Shown: piece by piece, positions 45,301-57,711 of the stretch
How positions within the stretch are numbered: position 1 is the stretch's first letter
Layout of the letters: every line of letters begins with the position of its first letter
Assembly (NCBI RefSeq): GCF_963855985.1
Contig: NC_087093.1
Coordinates: 11,919,001-11,983,000, forward strand
Source: Ostrinia nubilalis
Taxonomy: Eukaryota > Arthropoda > Insecta > Lepidoptera > Crambidae
Direction: 5' to 3'
DNA length: 64,000 bases
Translations under genes and position numbers: made by a program
The notes under the pieces: model-generated
Databases searched by the model: none
Seen by the model: the letters and a program-made list of their open reading frames with translations, nothing else
What the model was told of the DNA's origin: nothing

Positions 45301-46112
45301 ACTGTGTGTGTGAGTCTGTTGTACTGTGATTGTATGTGTACCTTTTATTGTAAAGTGGCTTAATTTACAGATAGCTGAAATAGCGTCTAATATCCTATCA
45401 TAAAAGTTTTTATTACGACTTTTTTTTACAAAATTACTCAAACCTGTAAGGAAGGAATAAGCTTGTTTTTAGAAGCGATCATTTCTTAAATAAAACATTT
45501 GCAAAATCATATTTATTTAAGTGATTTTGATAGCCTGAAACACGATAAAATAACTTTATGACAGACCAAACTTTACTCTAGCGAAGTCACAGTCAAAGGA
45601 TACTCTCCCATTACATTTTAGTTAATTAAAATTCGATAAAGGTGGGTATTGTATTGTTTTTAAATATGACGCACACATTCAAGAATTTCCACGCATAATA
45701 ATCCAGTAAGGAATTTCCCGCCCAAAATTCCAAATTTCGCCGCCCAATTTGCAGGGGCAGATATAAACGCAAAATGGCCAGCCATTGTGGGGTCCTGTAG
45801 CCAATTATTATAATTAACTCAAAGCGGAAGTGACCTCTCGGGCTTACGAAAGTTCATAAGTCCGTTGTGCGAGATTGATTGGTACAAGACTACGAACTTA
45901 GGACAGTATGGCGGTGGTGGTAACATTGTGAGCTTCGGAATATTAATGATATTAAATTGGAGTTTGTTCAAGTATGAGGGATATGCTGTTTGTTTACTAT
46001 CCAACTTATGACGTTACAAAACTCACGTATGTACTACTTATATCTTATGAAAAAAAAAACCTAATAGATGTGTGAAAGCTTATAATCTCAGTATAAAATA
46101 ATTTATGACTAA
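45301..46112. other. Intergenic DNA
   Basis: No gene or repeat recognised. Confidence 0.3.
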
Positions 46113-46360
46113 CTAGCTTTCCGCCCGCGGCTTCGCCCGCGTGGAATTTTGTCTGTCACAGAAAAACTTTATCGCGCGCGTCCCTGTTTCAAAAACCGGG
46201 ATAAAAACTATCCTATGTTCTTTCCCGGGACTCAAACTATCTCTATGCCAAATTTCATCAAAATCGGTTGCGAGGTTTAAGCGGGAAAGCGTAACAGACA
46301 GACAGACAGACAGAGTTACTTTCGCATTTATAATATTATAATATATAATATTAGTTGGGA
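46113..46360 (-). mobile_element. Short non-autonomous Helitron, copy A of a close pair
   Basis: On the minus strand it runs from TCCCAACTAATATTATATAT to GCGAAGCCGCGGGCGGAAAG then CTAG, between A and T. The interior has (GACA)n, AACCGATTTTGATGAAATTT-like sequence and GGAATTTTGTCTGTCACAGA (plus strand). The 66-codon ORF on the plus strand is repeated identically in copy B and is part of the repeat. Confidence 0.82.
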
Positions 46361-46396
46361 TTTAAATCATTCCTGATATATTAAATTATGCGTTAA

Positions 46397-46641
46397 TTAG
46401 CTTTCCGCCCGCGGCTTCGCCCGCGGCTTCGCCCGCGTGGAATTTTGTCTGTCACAGAAAAACTTTATCGCGCGCGTCCCTGTTTCAAAAACCGGGATAA
46501 AAACTATCCTATGTTCTTTCCCGGGACTCAAACTATCTCTATGCCAAATTTCATCAAAATCGGTTGCGAGGTTTAAGCGGGAAAGCGTAACAGACAGACA
46601 GACAGACAGAGTTACTTTCGCATTTATAATATTAGTTGGGA
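46397..46641 (-). mobile_element. Short non-autonomous Helitron, copy B
   Basis: Almost identical to copy A, in the same orientation and only 36 bp away. It ends CTAA in place of CTAG and has a 12-bp duplication (CGGCTTCGCCCG twice) in the 3' palindromic block. TCCCAACTAATATTATAAAT marks the 5' end. Confidence 0.82.
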
Positions 46642-48982
46642 TTAATTCAATATGCGGCCGTACCAATCGTAAAATATCTTTGTAAACCGAAAAATATTAT
46701 TGATTTCTGATAAACTCTTTTTATGCTTAGGATTAGGTATTGCTAATTGACATAATATGTAGTTTCGAATACATATTATTATCGGCGTTTTAAGTAAATT
46801 ATACAAGTTCTAAAATACTTACAACTTTATCATTCTATCCCAAATGGTGGAGAAAACTATATTAAATAAGTATTACACGTGTCTCTAGCTAATACCCAAT
46901 GCTGATTGAATTTTAAAATGGAATTCTAAAATCAGTATTTAAAACTTTAAAGACTTGAGCTAAAGCTTAAATTGGTTTCTAAATATAACTTAAAAATAAA
47001 ATTCGATGAAACATGCTTTAATCTTTAAAAAGCAATTAGGAGAGCTACAGTCAGCTGGCTGGTTTTTTAATACATAATTTCTAATATCTACTATTTACAG
47101 CGTTTTAAGGTTTAGGTACTTACACCGACTACTTTGCTTTATAATAGGTACATAGTAAAATTCTTGAATATGAATAGTTGAAAATGTGTACATAAACCGG
47201 CTAGGTATAACCTAAAGGACCACAGCTCTATCGTTTTCAAAATTTCACTTTGATTTCCAATGACATCAAAAATAAAAATAAAGATTTTTTATGAAAATTA
47301 AAATTTCAGGAACCTCGGTGGGTAAAAAAGAACAATAGAGTCGTGTACCTGTGAGAATAACCCCATATGCCCTTAACGAAATTTGAACCTGCTGTTAAAG
47401 CATTTTGTTCCGGTATTCGAACCATAAAGTCAAGTTTTCATTTGACGTTGAAAATTAAATGAACCCGACATGATGAGGAAATTAAGTCCTTGTTTATTTA
47501 TTTTAAAGGTTATGTAAAATTTTACTGATTTTCATCAAAATATGTTATGAATTTTAGGGATATAATATGTAGAAAATATATACAAGTGTCGTGTTTTCTT
47601 AGAACTAACGAACTAAGATTACATTCTAAGATTTCTGATTCGTATTGCGATTGCTAACTAACCGTTTCAAAATAAACATAAATATTTATACCCAATGGCC
47701 AAATCCATAAAAGTTCTCCATAATACAATCTATAAATAAAATTACATTTGCAGACGAATATAACCACTGCTTACATTTATATTTGATTGGCAAGTCTTTT
47801 TGATACAAAGGAAGTGTATACAGTATGTTCTAAAGGTAGGTAGTTTAATACTGCCAATAGTGCTTTAGGAAAACACTAAGTAATCTGTCTTTTTCGCCAT
47901 TCAATTATACAGTGGTTGTCAGTTTCTTTAAACAGCTTAAAGTTTATAAATTCTGTTGAAAAAAATAAACATTAAACGTTAAGTGAGTTCTAGGTTATTT
48001 TAACCGCCCAATAATACAATAAATAGGGATCCAGTTAGTCGCTGTCGTCTGCTTTTCGCCAGTAATGGACTTCAATAATTCATAGACAGTCACTTTAAAA
48101 TGTTTGTATGAGCCTTCTCAACTAACATCTATTGTACGTTTGCTTTCTCATTTGAAACGAAGCAATAAAATACGTGTAAATACGAAATAATAAAATGCTA
48201 ACAGAGAATTAGTCGTTCAAATCGTAACTCAGTGGCGAACCGAAGTTGGGAGCAAAACTCCCAGTCATTATTTCTCGGGGTTCCAGACGAACAAATATTT
48301 GCAAGATGAAGTTGCCTCATTATAGTTTTTATTTTCTGGTTTTAGGGGTCCGCAGTGGAGTTAAGAGCCACTTGATGGTTCAGTTTCTTACAATATTTCG
48401 GGTTTAATTCATTTTGTTGGGAATTCTAACTCTACGCTACGAATGGGGTAAAGTTTAGCATCTTAGTTGGTAAATTGTTTGTAAAATAACTATGGAAATA
48501 TCAGACCGTTTCTAAGCAAATCTTGAATAATGATACCACTCTTAATAACCATGAAATAAGAGCGACTTTTTATCTTCAGTTAGGCTGTAACAAAACAACT
48601 GAAGTCAAAATCTGTTGTCACATTTTATGAGCTTAACAAAAATTAACTGATCGCGAATGTCAAACTTTACTTTCGATAGAGTATTGCAATTTTCACGAAA
48701 AAGCTACGCTCACGTAAGTGAATTAAAATTCTTGTGAGAAATAAAGATATTAAACCACATTACAGATTTTGGAAGCTATTTCAGTAATTGTAATTGCCAA
48801 ATTCAAATCACAGCATGGAAATGCCAGCTTTCTGAATGTAGAAAAACGGACCAACACCACTCTCTTATTAGATATTCCATCAAAGGAACCTTGTCTATTA
48901 AAAGGAGTTCGCTCTTGCCGTATTTTTATTCCCGTTTTATTATGTCGGAATGTGATTGAGTCTAAACAAGAGGAATGAATGC
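46642..48982. other. Gene-free stretch
   Basis: No exon recognised. The second copy of the dispersed 37-bp repeat is at 47006-47041. Overlapping frames on both strands at 48750-49097 are unremarkable. Confidence 0.3.
47006..47041 (+). repeat. Dispersed repeat (GAAACATGCTTTAATC), copy 2
   Basis: GAAACATGCTTTAATCTTTA then AAAAGCAATTAGG, matching 30975-31011. Confidence 0.5.
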
Positions 48983-49475
48983 CGAGCAAGCAAACCGCGC
49001 AACTATAAAGCAGTGGCCTATCAATGGACGCAGGAGTGGAAAACTTGGGATCGGAGTAGTGATGTGGCTGTTTGATCCATTTTACGATCATGATCACGAT
49101 CTATTTGACAATCAGATCATACTAACTATTTAATATAACTTTGTTAAATTCTCATACTTTTACCTGTGTGGTTTGGAGGAGTTTTTTAGTTACTTAGTTC
49201 CATAAGCAAGCAAACCTCGCAACTATAAATCGGTGGCCTGTCAATGGAGGCATGTGTGGAAAATATGGGATCGCTGTTTCAAGATCACGATCAGGAGTTA
49301 TTTGACGATCAGATCACGAACTTCAATGAGAAGTTTCTACTTTAATGGTATTTTATGAATAGATAAGTACTAGTTATCTCGATATGTAGCTTTTTTAGTT
49401 ACTTTACTCCATAAACATAAAGCGCTGCACGCTGGCCTGTCAATGCACACAGGAGTGGAAAACTTGGGAACAAAG
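48983..49475. repeat. Three diverged tandem units of about 220 bp
   Basis: GCAAGCAAACCGCGCAACTA at 48984 and GCAAGCAAACCTCGCAACTA at 49206 head two similar units, each followed by GTGGCCT(A/G)TCAATGGA, GTGGAAAA and GATCACGATC-rich sequence. A third, more decayed unit starts near 49410 with CTGGCCTGTCAATGCACACA and GGAGTGGAAAACTTGGGA. The GATCATGATCACGATC motif in each is itself palindromic. Confidence 0.75.
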
Positions 49476-50053
49476 CAGTAGTTATGTGTTAAAAATCACC
49501 AATTTTATTACGTACTTTTTATGATTTAGTAAATTCGTACGAACTCGAAGCGGTTCTGGTTGCTAAAGTAATGTAGTAGTAGCTTTTTAATTTCCATTTT
49601 ATCTCATAGAGGTTTACAAGGCAAACATTTTCATGTTTATAACCACTGTGTGTTATTTTAACAATTTTTCAATTAAATCCCATTCCAATAATCATACGTG
49701 CTCGCACATCCCTATCATATTGGCGAGGCAAAAATCGCTCGCCGCGAACATTCGGTCTAGACGGATTATTAAAAATTTATTTCCATAGAATTTCGGTAAT
49801 GCACTCGCTATGTTTGCTCGCTGCGGCCGTCTGCGTATGGTTTTTTGTTCTTTTATCACGATCCCATCGGTTTTTTGAAGAGCTAATGTTTGTCTGAATG
49901 CTAGTGAAGTTGAAATGCCTCTTCAGGCGAGAAGCTGCAATAAGCTACTTATTTACTAGTACTTTAGTTATGTTCTTTTAATACTTACATTTTCAACTTT
50001 TATCTTGTGTTTTTAATACTAAACTTACTTCGATGGGTCAGCGTTATACAGCA
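49476..50053. other. Intergenic DNA
   Basis: No gene recognised. The sequence at 49690-49830 is GC-richer. Confidence 0.3.
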
Positions 50054-50256
50054 CTAGCGTCCGCCCGCGAATTCGTAGGCTTACTTACCCCCTAAGGGGT
50101 TGAATTTTGCAAAATCCAGTCTTAGTGAGCACCTACATTCTAAAAGGAACCCCCATGCAAAATTTTAGACTCCTAGCACTTGTAGTTTCTGAGATTTCAT
50201 GATGAATGAGTTTGTCAGTCAGTGACCTTTCGCTTTTATTTAAATACATACCTAGA
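50054..50256 (-). mobile_element. Short non-autonomous Helitron
   Basis: On the minus strand it starts TCTAGGTATGTATTTAAATA at 50256 and ends ATTCGCGGGCGGACGCTAG at 50054, between host A and T. Shared interior blocks with 20172-20355 are inverted. The two copies together define the family. Confidence 0.75.
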
Positions 50257-50671
50257 TGTTTTGTTAGTGTGGTTCTGTGGTTCCTCATGGTTGGTAAAGT
50301 TGTTTCTATAAAGAAGTAGGTAACTGGCAAAAGCCAGTTTTTTAAATGCTAAGTTCCTAAAAACGTTTTTGTTTCTGTCCTGTGTATTTATGTAATAGCA
50401 GTTATTAATGCATAAACATAAAACTTTCATCTCATATTTATAAAACTGTTATAATTCTTGTAGTAGTAAGTAAATCTAGTTGAAATTGCTCTCTAAATCA
50501 AACAGTTTTCTAGTATAGACAAAAAATAATGAAACCATAAATTTTATTTATGGATTAGTAATTGCTATATTATTCACGGCAAATGCCAAAATAAGGTTCG
50601 TGGGATTTGTTGCGGACTGAAATATATGGTTTTGTAATATAACTTTTGTTAGACTTTGACATGACCTTTGT

Positions 50672-50795
50672 AAGGCTGGGTTGCACCATCGCTTACTTTA
50701 ACTTTGACTAACATCAAAAATCTGTCAAACTCCATACAAAACACACCGGTTATCGTCATAGTTACGGTCAAAGTTAGGTGGTGCAACTCAGCCTA
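50672..50795. mobile_element. Tourist-like MITE, copy 4
   Basis: GGCTGGGTTGCACCATCG...GGTGCAACTCAGCC with TAA on both sides. It is the best preserved copy and shows the target duplication clearly. Subterminal ACTTTGACTAACATC and GGTCAAAGTTAGGTGG pair. Confidence 0.88.
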
Positions 50796-50917
50796 AGAGT
50801 ATAAATTAAATTCACGTAAGACGTTATTTTCCAAATATTTTATTTCAAATCCACCACAAACAACTAAATAACATTTATATTTTATTGATAAATACCTGCT
50901 TTTGTACATATCAACAA

Positions 50918-51127
50918 AATGCCGATGGGGCAGCAAGATTCTGGAGTAGAGGCCACGAACCAGCGAGCGCAGAGTAGGGCGTTCACTTACAAGATGGACA
51001 GACGACCTCATAAAGTTAGCAGCAAGGAGCTGGATGCAGGCAGGCCGCTACCAATCGGTCATTATGGAAATTATTTATGCTCAGCAGTGGATGTCCTATG
51101 GCTGAAATGATGATTAACTATGATGAT
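50918..51127 (+). mobile_element. RTE-type LINE 3' fragment, 210 bp
   Basis: It covers about 60 codons of the RTE RT C-terminus (from GCCGATGGGGCAGCAAGATT to TGTCCTATGGCTGA). The reading frame is disrupted by small changes compared with 59325-59520, and GATGATTAACTATGATGATG follows. Confidence 0.85.
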
Positions 51128-52782
51128 GACTGCCTTCGACTGGAAAACCATTTCACAGGCACCGCTCCTATGAACACAATGAATCTAAGTAGCTATACCG
51201 CAATAAACTCACAAACTTCGATATCATTCTAACACCGTACCTTTTTCTACTTGAAAAATCCACCAAACGCAAAGGTATCTCGCATCGAAAGACAAAAACA
51301 TTCGCCTAACTTATTCAATAATCTTTATTCGTTCTCGTGCTTTGTTTTCCCGGGTTGTCTCCGAATCAAAGGGAATCCGATTTAACGGGTTCGTACGTCA
51401 ACTCGCAACAAATAAACAAGGAATTTAGTTTCTTGAAAAAGTGGGGACTAACATATGCAGTGCAGGTTTGGGCCGCGCTACTCTAACGAGCGGTGCACGA
51501 CGGCCGAATACTTGATGTGTCGTGCGTATCTTTGTTTTTGAATGCACGTGGGCTATTTTAGTTTGGTATAAAATAAATAAGAAGAAAGAGACACTAAAAT
51601 AAACTAACTTTAGCTAGTTATAAATGCTAATTTCTGTTTATCTGACAAGTTTTACGCCAACGATGAACCAATTTTAAAAAGATTTTTTTACATAGAGGCA
51701 GATGAGAACATAATTAATGCCTTCTAATATAGGTATGTACTTACAAGTAAATTTATATAAATGTTGGTCAGAATCTAAATTCTATGGTTACATTTAAAAT
51801 CTAAGACGAGATTGATTAAAATCACTTCAATATTTTGTAAGAAATAAAAATATGTCTTCAGTCGTCGCGGCACTCAGATCATAGAAGGGAATCGCGGCAT
51901 ATCTAGCAATGGTGGAACTGAAAGTATTAAAGCTCTTCCTAATACGTTCTTTGTTAAAATTTGTAAGGGTTTGTAAAAGAAAGAATACAGACACTGGTCT
52001 AGGTCTTATCGAAGAATCGCGAAGTAAGACGTTGGTTGTTTTTTACCGGATCAACGATTTGCTGATTGATATTTTTGTCTGCGCGGAGGATTTATCAGTT
52101 TGGTTTTAAAATATTGCAGTCTTACTAAAGTAGATTGATATGACCTGTGTATTTTGATGTTTAGAATCTTATTAATAAGTACAGAGGATTTTATTTTTTG
52201 AACTGTTTTGGCAAAAGAATCAAGTATATTTAACTTCGAATTTTTATAATTCAATTAACACATTTTACCAACTTAAAAACTACCTATTGTACTGTCCAAG
52301 TTGAAAATTTATCAGCCATGTTAGTACTTAAGAAAAGCTTAAAATATTCACTAAAGAACGAAGTTTAAGAGGAACAAAAACGTGCATTTATAATGGCGGA
52401 TGAACACAAGAAATTGTTTCGACCGTACTTAAATAATTCCAGTTCTTTGTTCGTTAAAAATACGTTTCGGTTCTCGTCAAGTAAGTCACGACGAGCTGTG
52501 GGAGGGCCTGGATTTGCATGCAATTATCATTTTTGATTTGCCTCTTCTTTTGTGTAAATACTCTAAAAGGTAACGCTGTAAATGACATAATGCGGCGAAA
52601 GATACGCTGAATTATTTATGGACTAATACGCTCTTTGTACGGGGACGTATTTAGGGACAGAGAGTGTGGGTCCCAATGGAGACGCCCAAAAAAATTTATG
52701 ACTTTTGAAATAATTAAATCAATACGTATAGCACGGAGCATACTTTGAGAGAAACTATTCAAAATATTAAAATGTGTAATAC
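51128..52782. other. Gene-free stretch
   Basis: No exon recognised. Frames at 51909-52109 and 52051-52254 have no family features. Confidence 0.3.
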
Positions 52783-52890
52783 TAAGGCTGAGTTGCACCA
52801 CCTTATTTTCACCGTGACTTTAACGATAACCGGTGCTTTTGTATGGAGTTTGATAGATTTCAAATGATCGTTAAGGTGCAACCCAGCCTA
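52783..52890. mobile_element. Tourist-like MITE, copy 5
   Basis: TAAGGCTGAGTTGCACCACC at the left and GGTGCAACCCAGCCTA at the right. It is shortened in the right half (108 bp). Confidence 0.8.
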
Positions 52891-54235
52891 GTTATTACCT
52901 GAAATAACTCAAATAACGCGTAATGATACAATCTTTGCCACACATCTGGTTAAATTAATATGCTATTGATAAGTGTCACAAGCTTTGTGAATAATAATAT
53001 CCTCAGTCTAGGGGATAGGTGCGTGGGATTTTGAGTACTTAATTCAGGTTTCTTTTGGGACTTATTTAATCTAGGGCTACAACTAAGTACCTATTTAAGA
53101 GTCCTTCGGGGCTCGTTTACAATAGTCCGTCCCTGGTAATCCTTGCTAGCACGTCGTTTCTGCGCTAAACACGCTTCAATGGATATTACTTTTTGCCGCT
53201 TAAATAAATGATTACATTTGACTAAGAACAGGTTTTAATGAATTTTGAACAGTAAGTAATACGATTTCCGTTTCGTTTTGTTGCTTTAACGACATGAAAG
53301 GGAATTCGTTAAGGATTTGTCAACGTTCATGTTTGAATACTTGAGTGATGCTGAAGAAAGATGGTTGCGGTGAAAATTCGCTAACTATGACATGATATGC
53401 AAAAGCTAGCTAAATAAGTACGAATTTAACGAAGGTACCTACTTACCTAGGTATATCGTTTCCTTTAAGTATGATAATAACAAAGACAGGGTTTGAAGGG
53501 AAAGTTTGAAACGTTGTTTTTATTTCAATGATGTTGTTGTTGATGTTATGTAGAGATGATCTAAAAATTAGATTGCCAATTTTTAACTAACAAAACTTTA
53601 TATCTTGGTGCTAACATTAATGATTATTATTCTAAATTAGTGCTTCTACAAACGCCAAAGGATTGATTAGGTTCAAACATTACATATCGTTCTATTTGCT
53701 CTATTGATGTTCAGGTTTATCGTTGTTTAACAGTCTAAATTGTCCACCTCCATTCGATCTCTTTAACATTATAATATGAACTGTAACATTGTTATATTTG
53801 TAATGTTAAGATTTTCGGTTTTCTTGATAGGATTTTTCACGAAACTTCGTCAAACGTCAACCCCGTACTCCGCTCATTGTAGCGTTGTAACATTGTGTTT
53901 GACATGAAAATTATTTGCTCGGAAACGCTGCGCCGTCGGAATCAACTTGGGATTGATTTTCAATGAAATGCGAGTGCGCTTGATGGCTCAGAATACGATA
54001 CAATTTCTGTAAGGTTGGTGAATTAAAAATGTATGTGTATAATGCTTGACATTTTAAGAATTTGATCTGAAAATGGTATTTATTACGCCTCCATACCTAT
54101 TTAGAATTTCTTAACCCAAATAAAATCAAAGTTAAAACCAAATCAAACTCATTTCAAATTGAAATTAGAAGTTTAGAACGTCATCGTCGTTCGGTTTTAA
54201 ATAATTTGAAGAGATGCAATGATGATTTTACCTGT
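52891..54235. other. Gene-free stretch
   Basis: No gene or shared repeat recognised. Confidence 0.3.
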
Positions 54236-54360
54236 TTAGGATGAGTTACACCACCTTATTTTAACCATAACAAAACCTAATAACCGGTGCTTTTTTATGG
54301 AGTTTGACAGGTTTATGACGTTTTTCAAAGTTATAGTAGGATGGTGCAACTCAGCACTAA
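54236..54360. mobile_element. Tourist-like MITE, copy 6
   Basis: TTAGGATGAGTTACACCACC at the left and GGTGCAACTCAGCACTAA at the right, with AACCGGTGCTTTTTTATGGA and GTTTGACAGGTTTATGACGT inside. Confidence 0.8.
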
Positions 54361-57314
54361 CTTTAATTACTTTTAGTAAAGGCATCAGATTTAAGGAAAA
54401 AAATGCTTAAAAAATCACACCGTAAATATGGGACAGTTATTGAAAGTAGGTAAAGTACTTATGTGTTACTTGTGTAAGAAAATATCTAATCCCTTTCAAG
54501 CAGAAGCAAATAATGGACATTCAAATCGTTTCAATTCGTAAACTTTCCTTAAAAAAAATATACCGATTTATTGATGTACAGCTATAAAAAAATTTAACTC
54601 CAAAGCAGACTGTCGAAGCGGCGACGTAGAAAAACTTATTTTACGATTTCCTCTCCAGAACCATCGCTCTGAACTGTTGGCTCGTATGAAATCTATTATT
54701 TATTGCTCTTGTTACTACTTTTTTACGGGAAAACAATAAATTACCGCGACATTATCACCTTTAGGGGATGCTCGTGTTTTGTGCAGTTTATATCGATAAG
54801 AAAATAGTGTTAGGGTTATATTTGCTTGTGGTGATGGTTAAAACGCCCGTTAGGTAGTGTATAGTGACGTGGAACTAATAAAGGTATTCTCTTAATACCT
54901 TATTAAGGTATTAGGTAAGTGTAAAGTCTCATGTGCTGACGATTTCATACTACGATGCTTCGTAGCATCGTAGTCCCGTAGCGTATAAGCAAGTTTTTCT
55001 TCTTTATCAACAAAATGAAAATGTCACTAAATTATTTTTGAAATAAAAATAAACTGTATCTGACCTACGCAAAATCCCGTCTCAGAAATGAGTAAAGAGC
55101 TCTATTACCAATTTCCTTTTTTAATTCAACAAAAATAAAAACATTAGAACCTCATGCCTTTAAAACAAAAACAAAAACGCAGAAAAATTTTAACGCCTAA
55201 TTTAAATATTTAATCAGCACCAGCCTATTTCGCAACCGATAAATTAAAGGAATCGAGGACCGAACATTGTCCACGTAATTTATTCAATGGGATACAAAAA
55301 ACTTCGACCCTTGTATTAGGGTTCGGGGTTGCCCAGAAAGGTGTCAATTTTTGAAAGATTGTACTGCGTCATGAATATTATATGAACGACGTGTTAACCT
55401 TCCAACTGCCGCCTGTTGGTCTGTGAGGCCAAAGATTCATTTTTCTGTAAAAATACTTAATAAAACAGAGCTCAGTCTAACTTAGTACTAACGTAACCTA
55501 CAAGGAAATGTTACTTTTAATAAAATAATAATACTCATATATAACAATTTGATATTATGATTATTATTTAGTACAAATAATTTTTTTATAGAAACATTTT
55601 GGAGAAAAATAGCGAACTTTCATACTTTTTATTTGAAAAAGTTTAACAATTCACTTGTTTGTAAAGTTTAATGAATCTTTCAGAAAACTATTTATACGAA
55701 TTTTATTCTTCATGATTTTCACGAAAATGTTAGTTTGAAGATCTTTAGAATTTTGGTCACTGTGGCAAACCGAACCTCTTTGTTTTTTATACTTTTTATT
55801 TTATTTTTTAAGAATTCTGTTTTTTGACTGCTGTTTTGTGTAAGCAACGCAACGTTTCGAAATAAACGCGAAGTTTACTTGGATATTTTCTGATATTTTT
55901 CACTCTTTTGCACTCTGATCCCTCACTGTCCTCAACATTTTTTGGTCCTAATATGGCAAATCGAACCTCTTATGTTTTTTATACTTTTTATTTTATTTTT
56001 TTAAGAATTCTGTTTTGACTCCTGTCTTGTGTAAACAACGTTACGAAATAAAAGTTTACTTGGATATTTTCTGATATTTTTCACTCTTTTGCACCTCTGA
56101 TCCCTCACTGTCCTCAACAGTCACAAATACTAATACGCGAGTTTCTTCTAGCTACATTTCCCACCGGCATTAGAGGGTTAAGGGCGATAATGTTCGCGGA
56201 GCTGTCGTCCTATGTCACCGGTGGATTGGCCCTTTGTTAAAAGTAACACGTACTATGTCAATGGGATATCGCGCGTGAAATTTTCTTACGGATAGAGATT
56301 GACGCTGTTTGCATATGATTTGAGAATAAAGACGTATGTGGGGTTAGTCCCAATTTATTTTAAGCCTGTTTGTTCGAATTTTGCATGTTTTAAGTTGATG
56401 TAAGGGATATTGTGTCATAATTTTCTAGGAAGCTTCTTTTATCTTTTTTTAGGGAGCTTAAATTGTAAATTGTATTGTATTTAAAACAAGCTTCTTCTAG
56501 ATCTTCTATGAGTCGTCAGTGGCGTTTTTCACAATCATTAAAGTAGTTTTGGCTCTTGAAATATCAGCCCTTAATTAGAGTTTTTACAAAATTTAATTTG
56601 AAACAATTGCCCAATGCGTTTCAAATTATTAAGAGAGATAAAATTAAGATACTTTAACTCTATCTACGACTATGAAGGCGTTAACAATATTTCAAATGTA
56701 ATTTTATGAGATTGAACCACGAATCTTTCCCAATTCACCAGAGAGCACATTATCTTTTTAACATTAGACATATAATCACTTCTCCCTTACACAGCCACAG
56801 AGATCCAAACATCATCCCCCAAAAGGCAAGATGAAATCGATCCACCAATCAAATTAAAACCATCCGAAATGTATATTAGGGGCGACTACATTAAAGATAT
56901 TGGTCAACAAACGGAGTTTTTAAAGGTCTGACCTATGTAAACATTACTTAGTAATAAAGCTTTAAAACAAATAGCGCTCCGTGGGGACCACCCGGCGCTG
57001 GAGTGGAGATCAAATACGGAACGGCTTTTCAGGGTTGGCAAATGGGAAAAACATGGTTAGATGGTCATGTGTTTTGATGATAATTCAAAGATTAAGATAT
57101 TTTTTATGGAGAGTTTTTAAAAACGGAAAGGTTAGAGACACAGAAATAATATAGGTGAGTATTTTTTAGTATAAGGCTTCAAACCAGCTTCTTCCACCAT
57201 TTGCGAGTAATTTAGATTAATAATGTAAAATAACCCTCGTTCTGGCGCAGTCGGGTAATGAGATAAAACTTCACATACCTACTTATTAATTTTATTGAAT
57301 TAAATGCTTCTCAT
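54361..57314. other. Gene-free stretch
   Basis: No exon recognised. A perfect 11-bp palindromic pair, ACTACGATGCT/AGCATCGTAGT with a 4-nt loop, lies at 54949-54974. The tandem duplication at 55760-56125 is listed separately. Confidence 0.3.
55760..56125. repeat. Tandem duplication of about 190 bp
   Basis: GTGGCAAACCGAACCTCTTT near 55760 and TATGGCAAATCGAACCTCTT near 55953 begin two successive copies. Both continue with TTTTTTATACTTTTTATTTT, AAGAATTCTGTTTT, TTTACTTGGATATTTTCTGA and GATCCCTCACTGTCCTCAAC. The copies differ by substitutions and short deletions, so the event is not very recent. Confidence 0.85.
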
Positions 57315-57412
57315 TATCTTTATCATTTCAGTCACAAGACGTCTACTATTGAACAACATAAGCCAGCAATGATCACCAATTCGGGTGCTTGGCCTGCATC
57401 CAGCGCCTTCGT
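57315..57412 (-). mobile_element. RTE-type LINE tail, diverged, minus strand
   Basis: On the minus strand GCGCTGGATGCAGGCCAAGC, then a decayed middle with TTCAATAGTAGACGTCTTGT and GACTGAAATGATAAAGATAATG. The order matches the family, but many bases have changed. Confidence 0.6.
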
Positions 57413-57469
57413 ACTACCAGTGCTACCTTTCTTCTGTCCACCTTAAGTGTGGACGTCCCAACAGATAGC

Positions 57470-57665
57470 TTATATTAAACAGAGAAGGAAAATATAATTT
57501 AATAGAGTACCTACTATATATTGAACTGTATTTACGCACATATAATATTCCAAGGAAGAGCGATGTCTCCTGGCACAGGCTTCTTTAAGCTTAAAAGGAG
57601 GCATCGATCACTATTAATTATAAGCAAACTTCTGGTAATGAAATAAAGATTTATTATTATTATTA
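57470..57665 (+). mobile_element. Retroelement 3' end with (ATT)n tail
   Basis: A GC-moderate block (GAGCGATGTCTCCTGGCACA, GGAGGCATCGATCACTATTA) is followed by AATGAAATAAAGATTTATTATTATTATTAT. An AATAAA-like signal directly before an ATT microsatellite is the usual 3' end of CR1/Jockey-like LINEs and their SINEs. No coding part remains. Confidence 0.5.
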
Positions 57666-57711
57666 TGTTTGTACGCTTTGGAGCTCACGTGTCCTTTATA
57701 AGGCTTGCGTG

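Noticed and set aside
46141..46341. A 66-codon ORF repeated at 46437-46685 as a possible duplicated gene
   Set aside because: Both lie entirely in the two Helitron copies and reflect repeat sequence.
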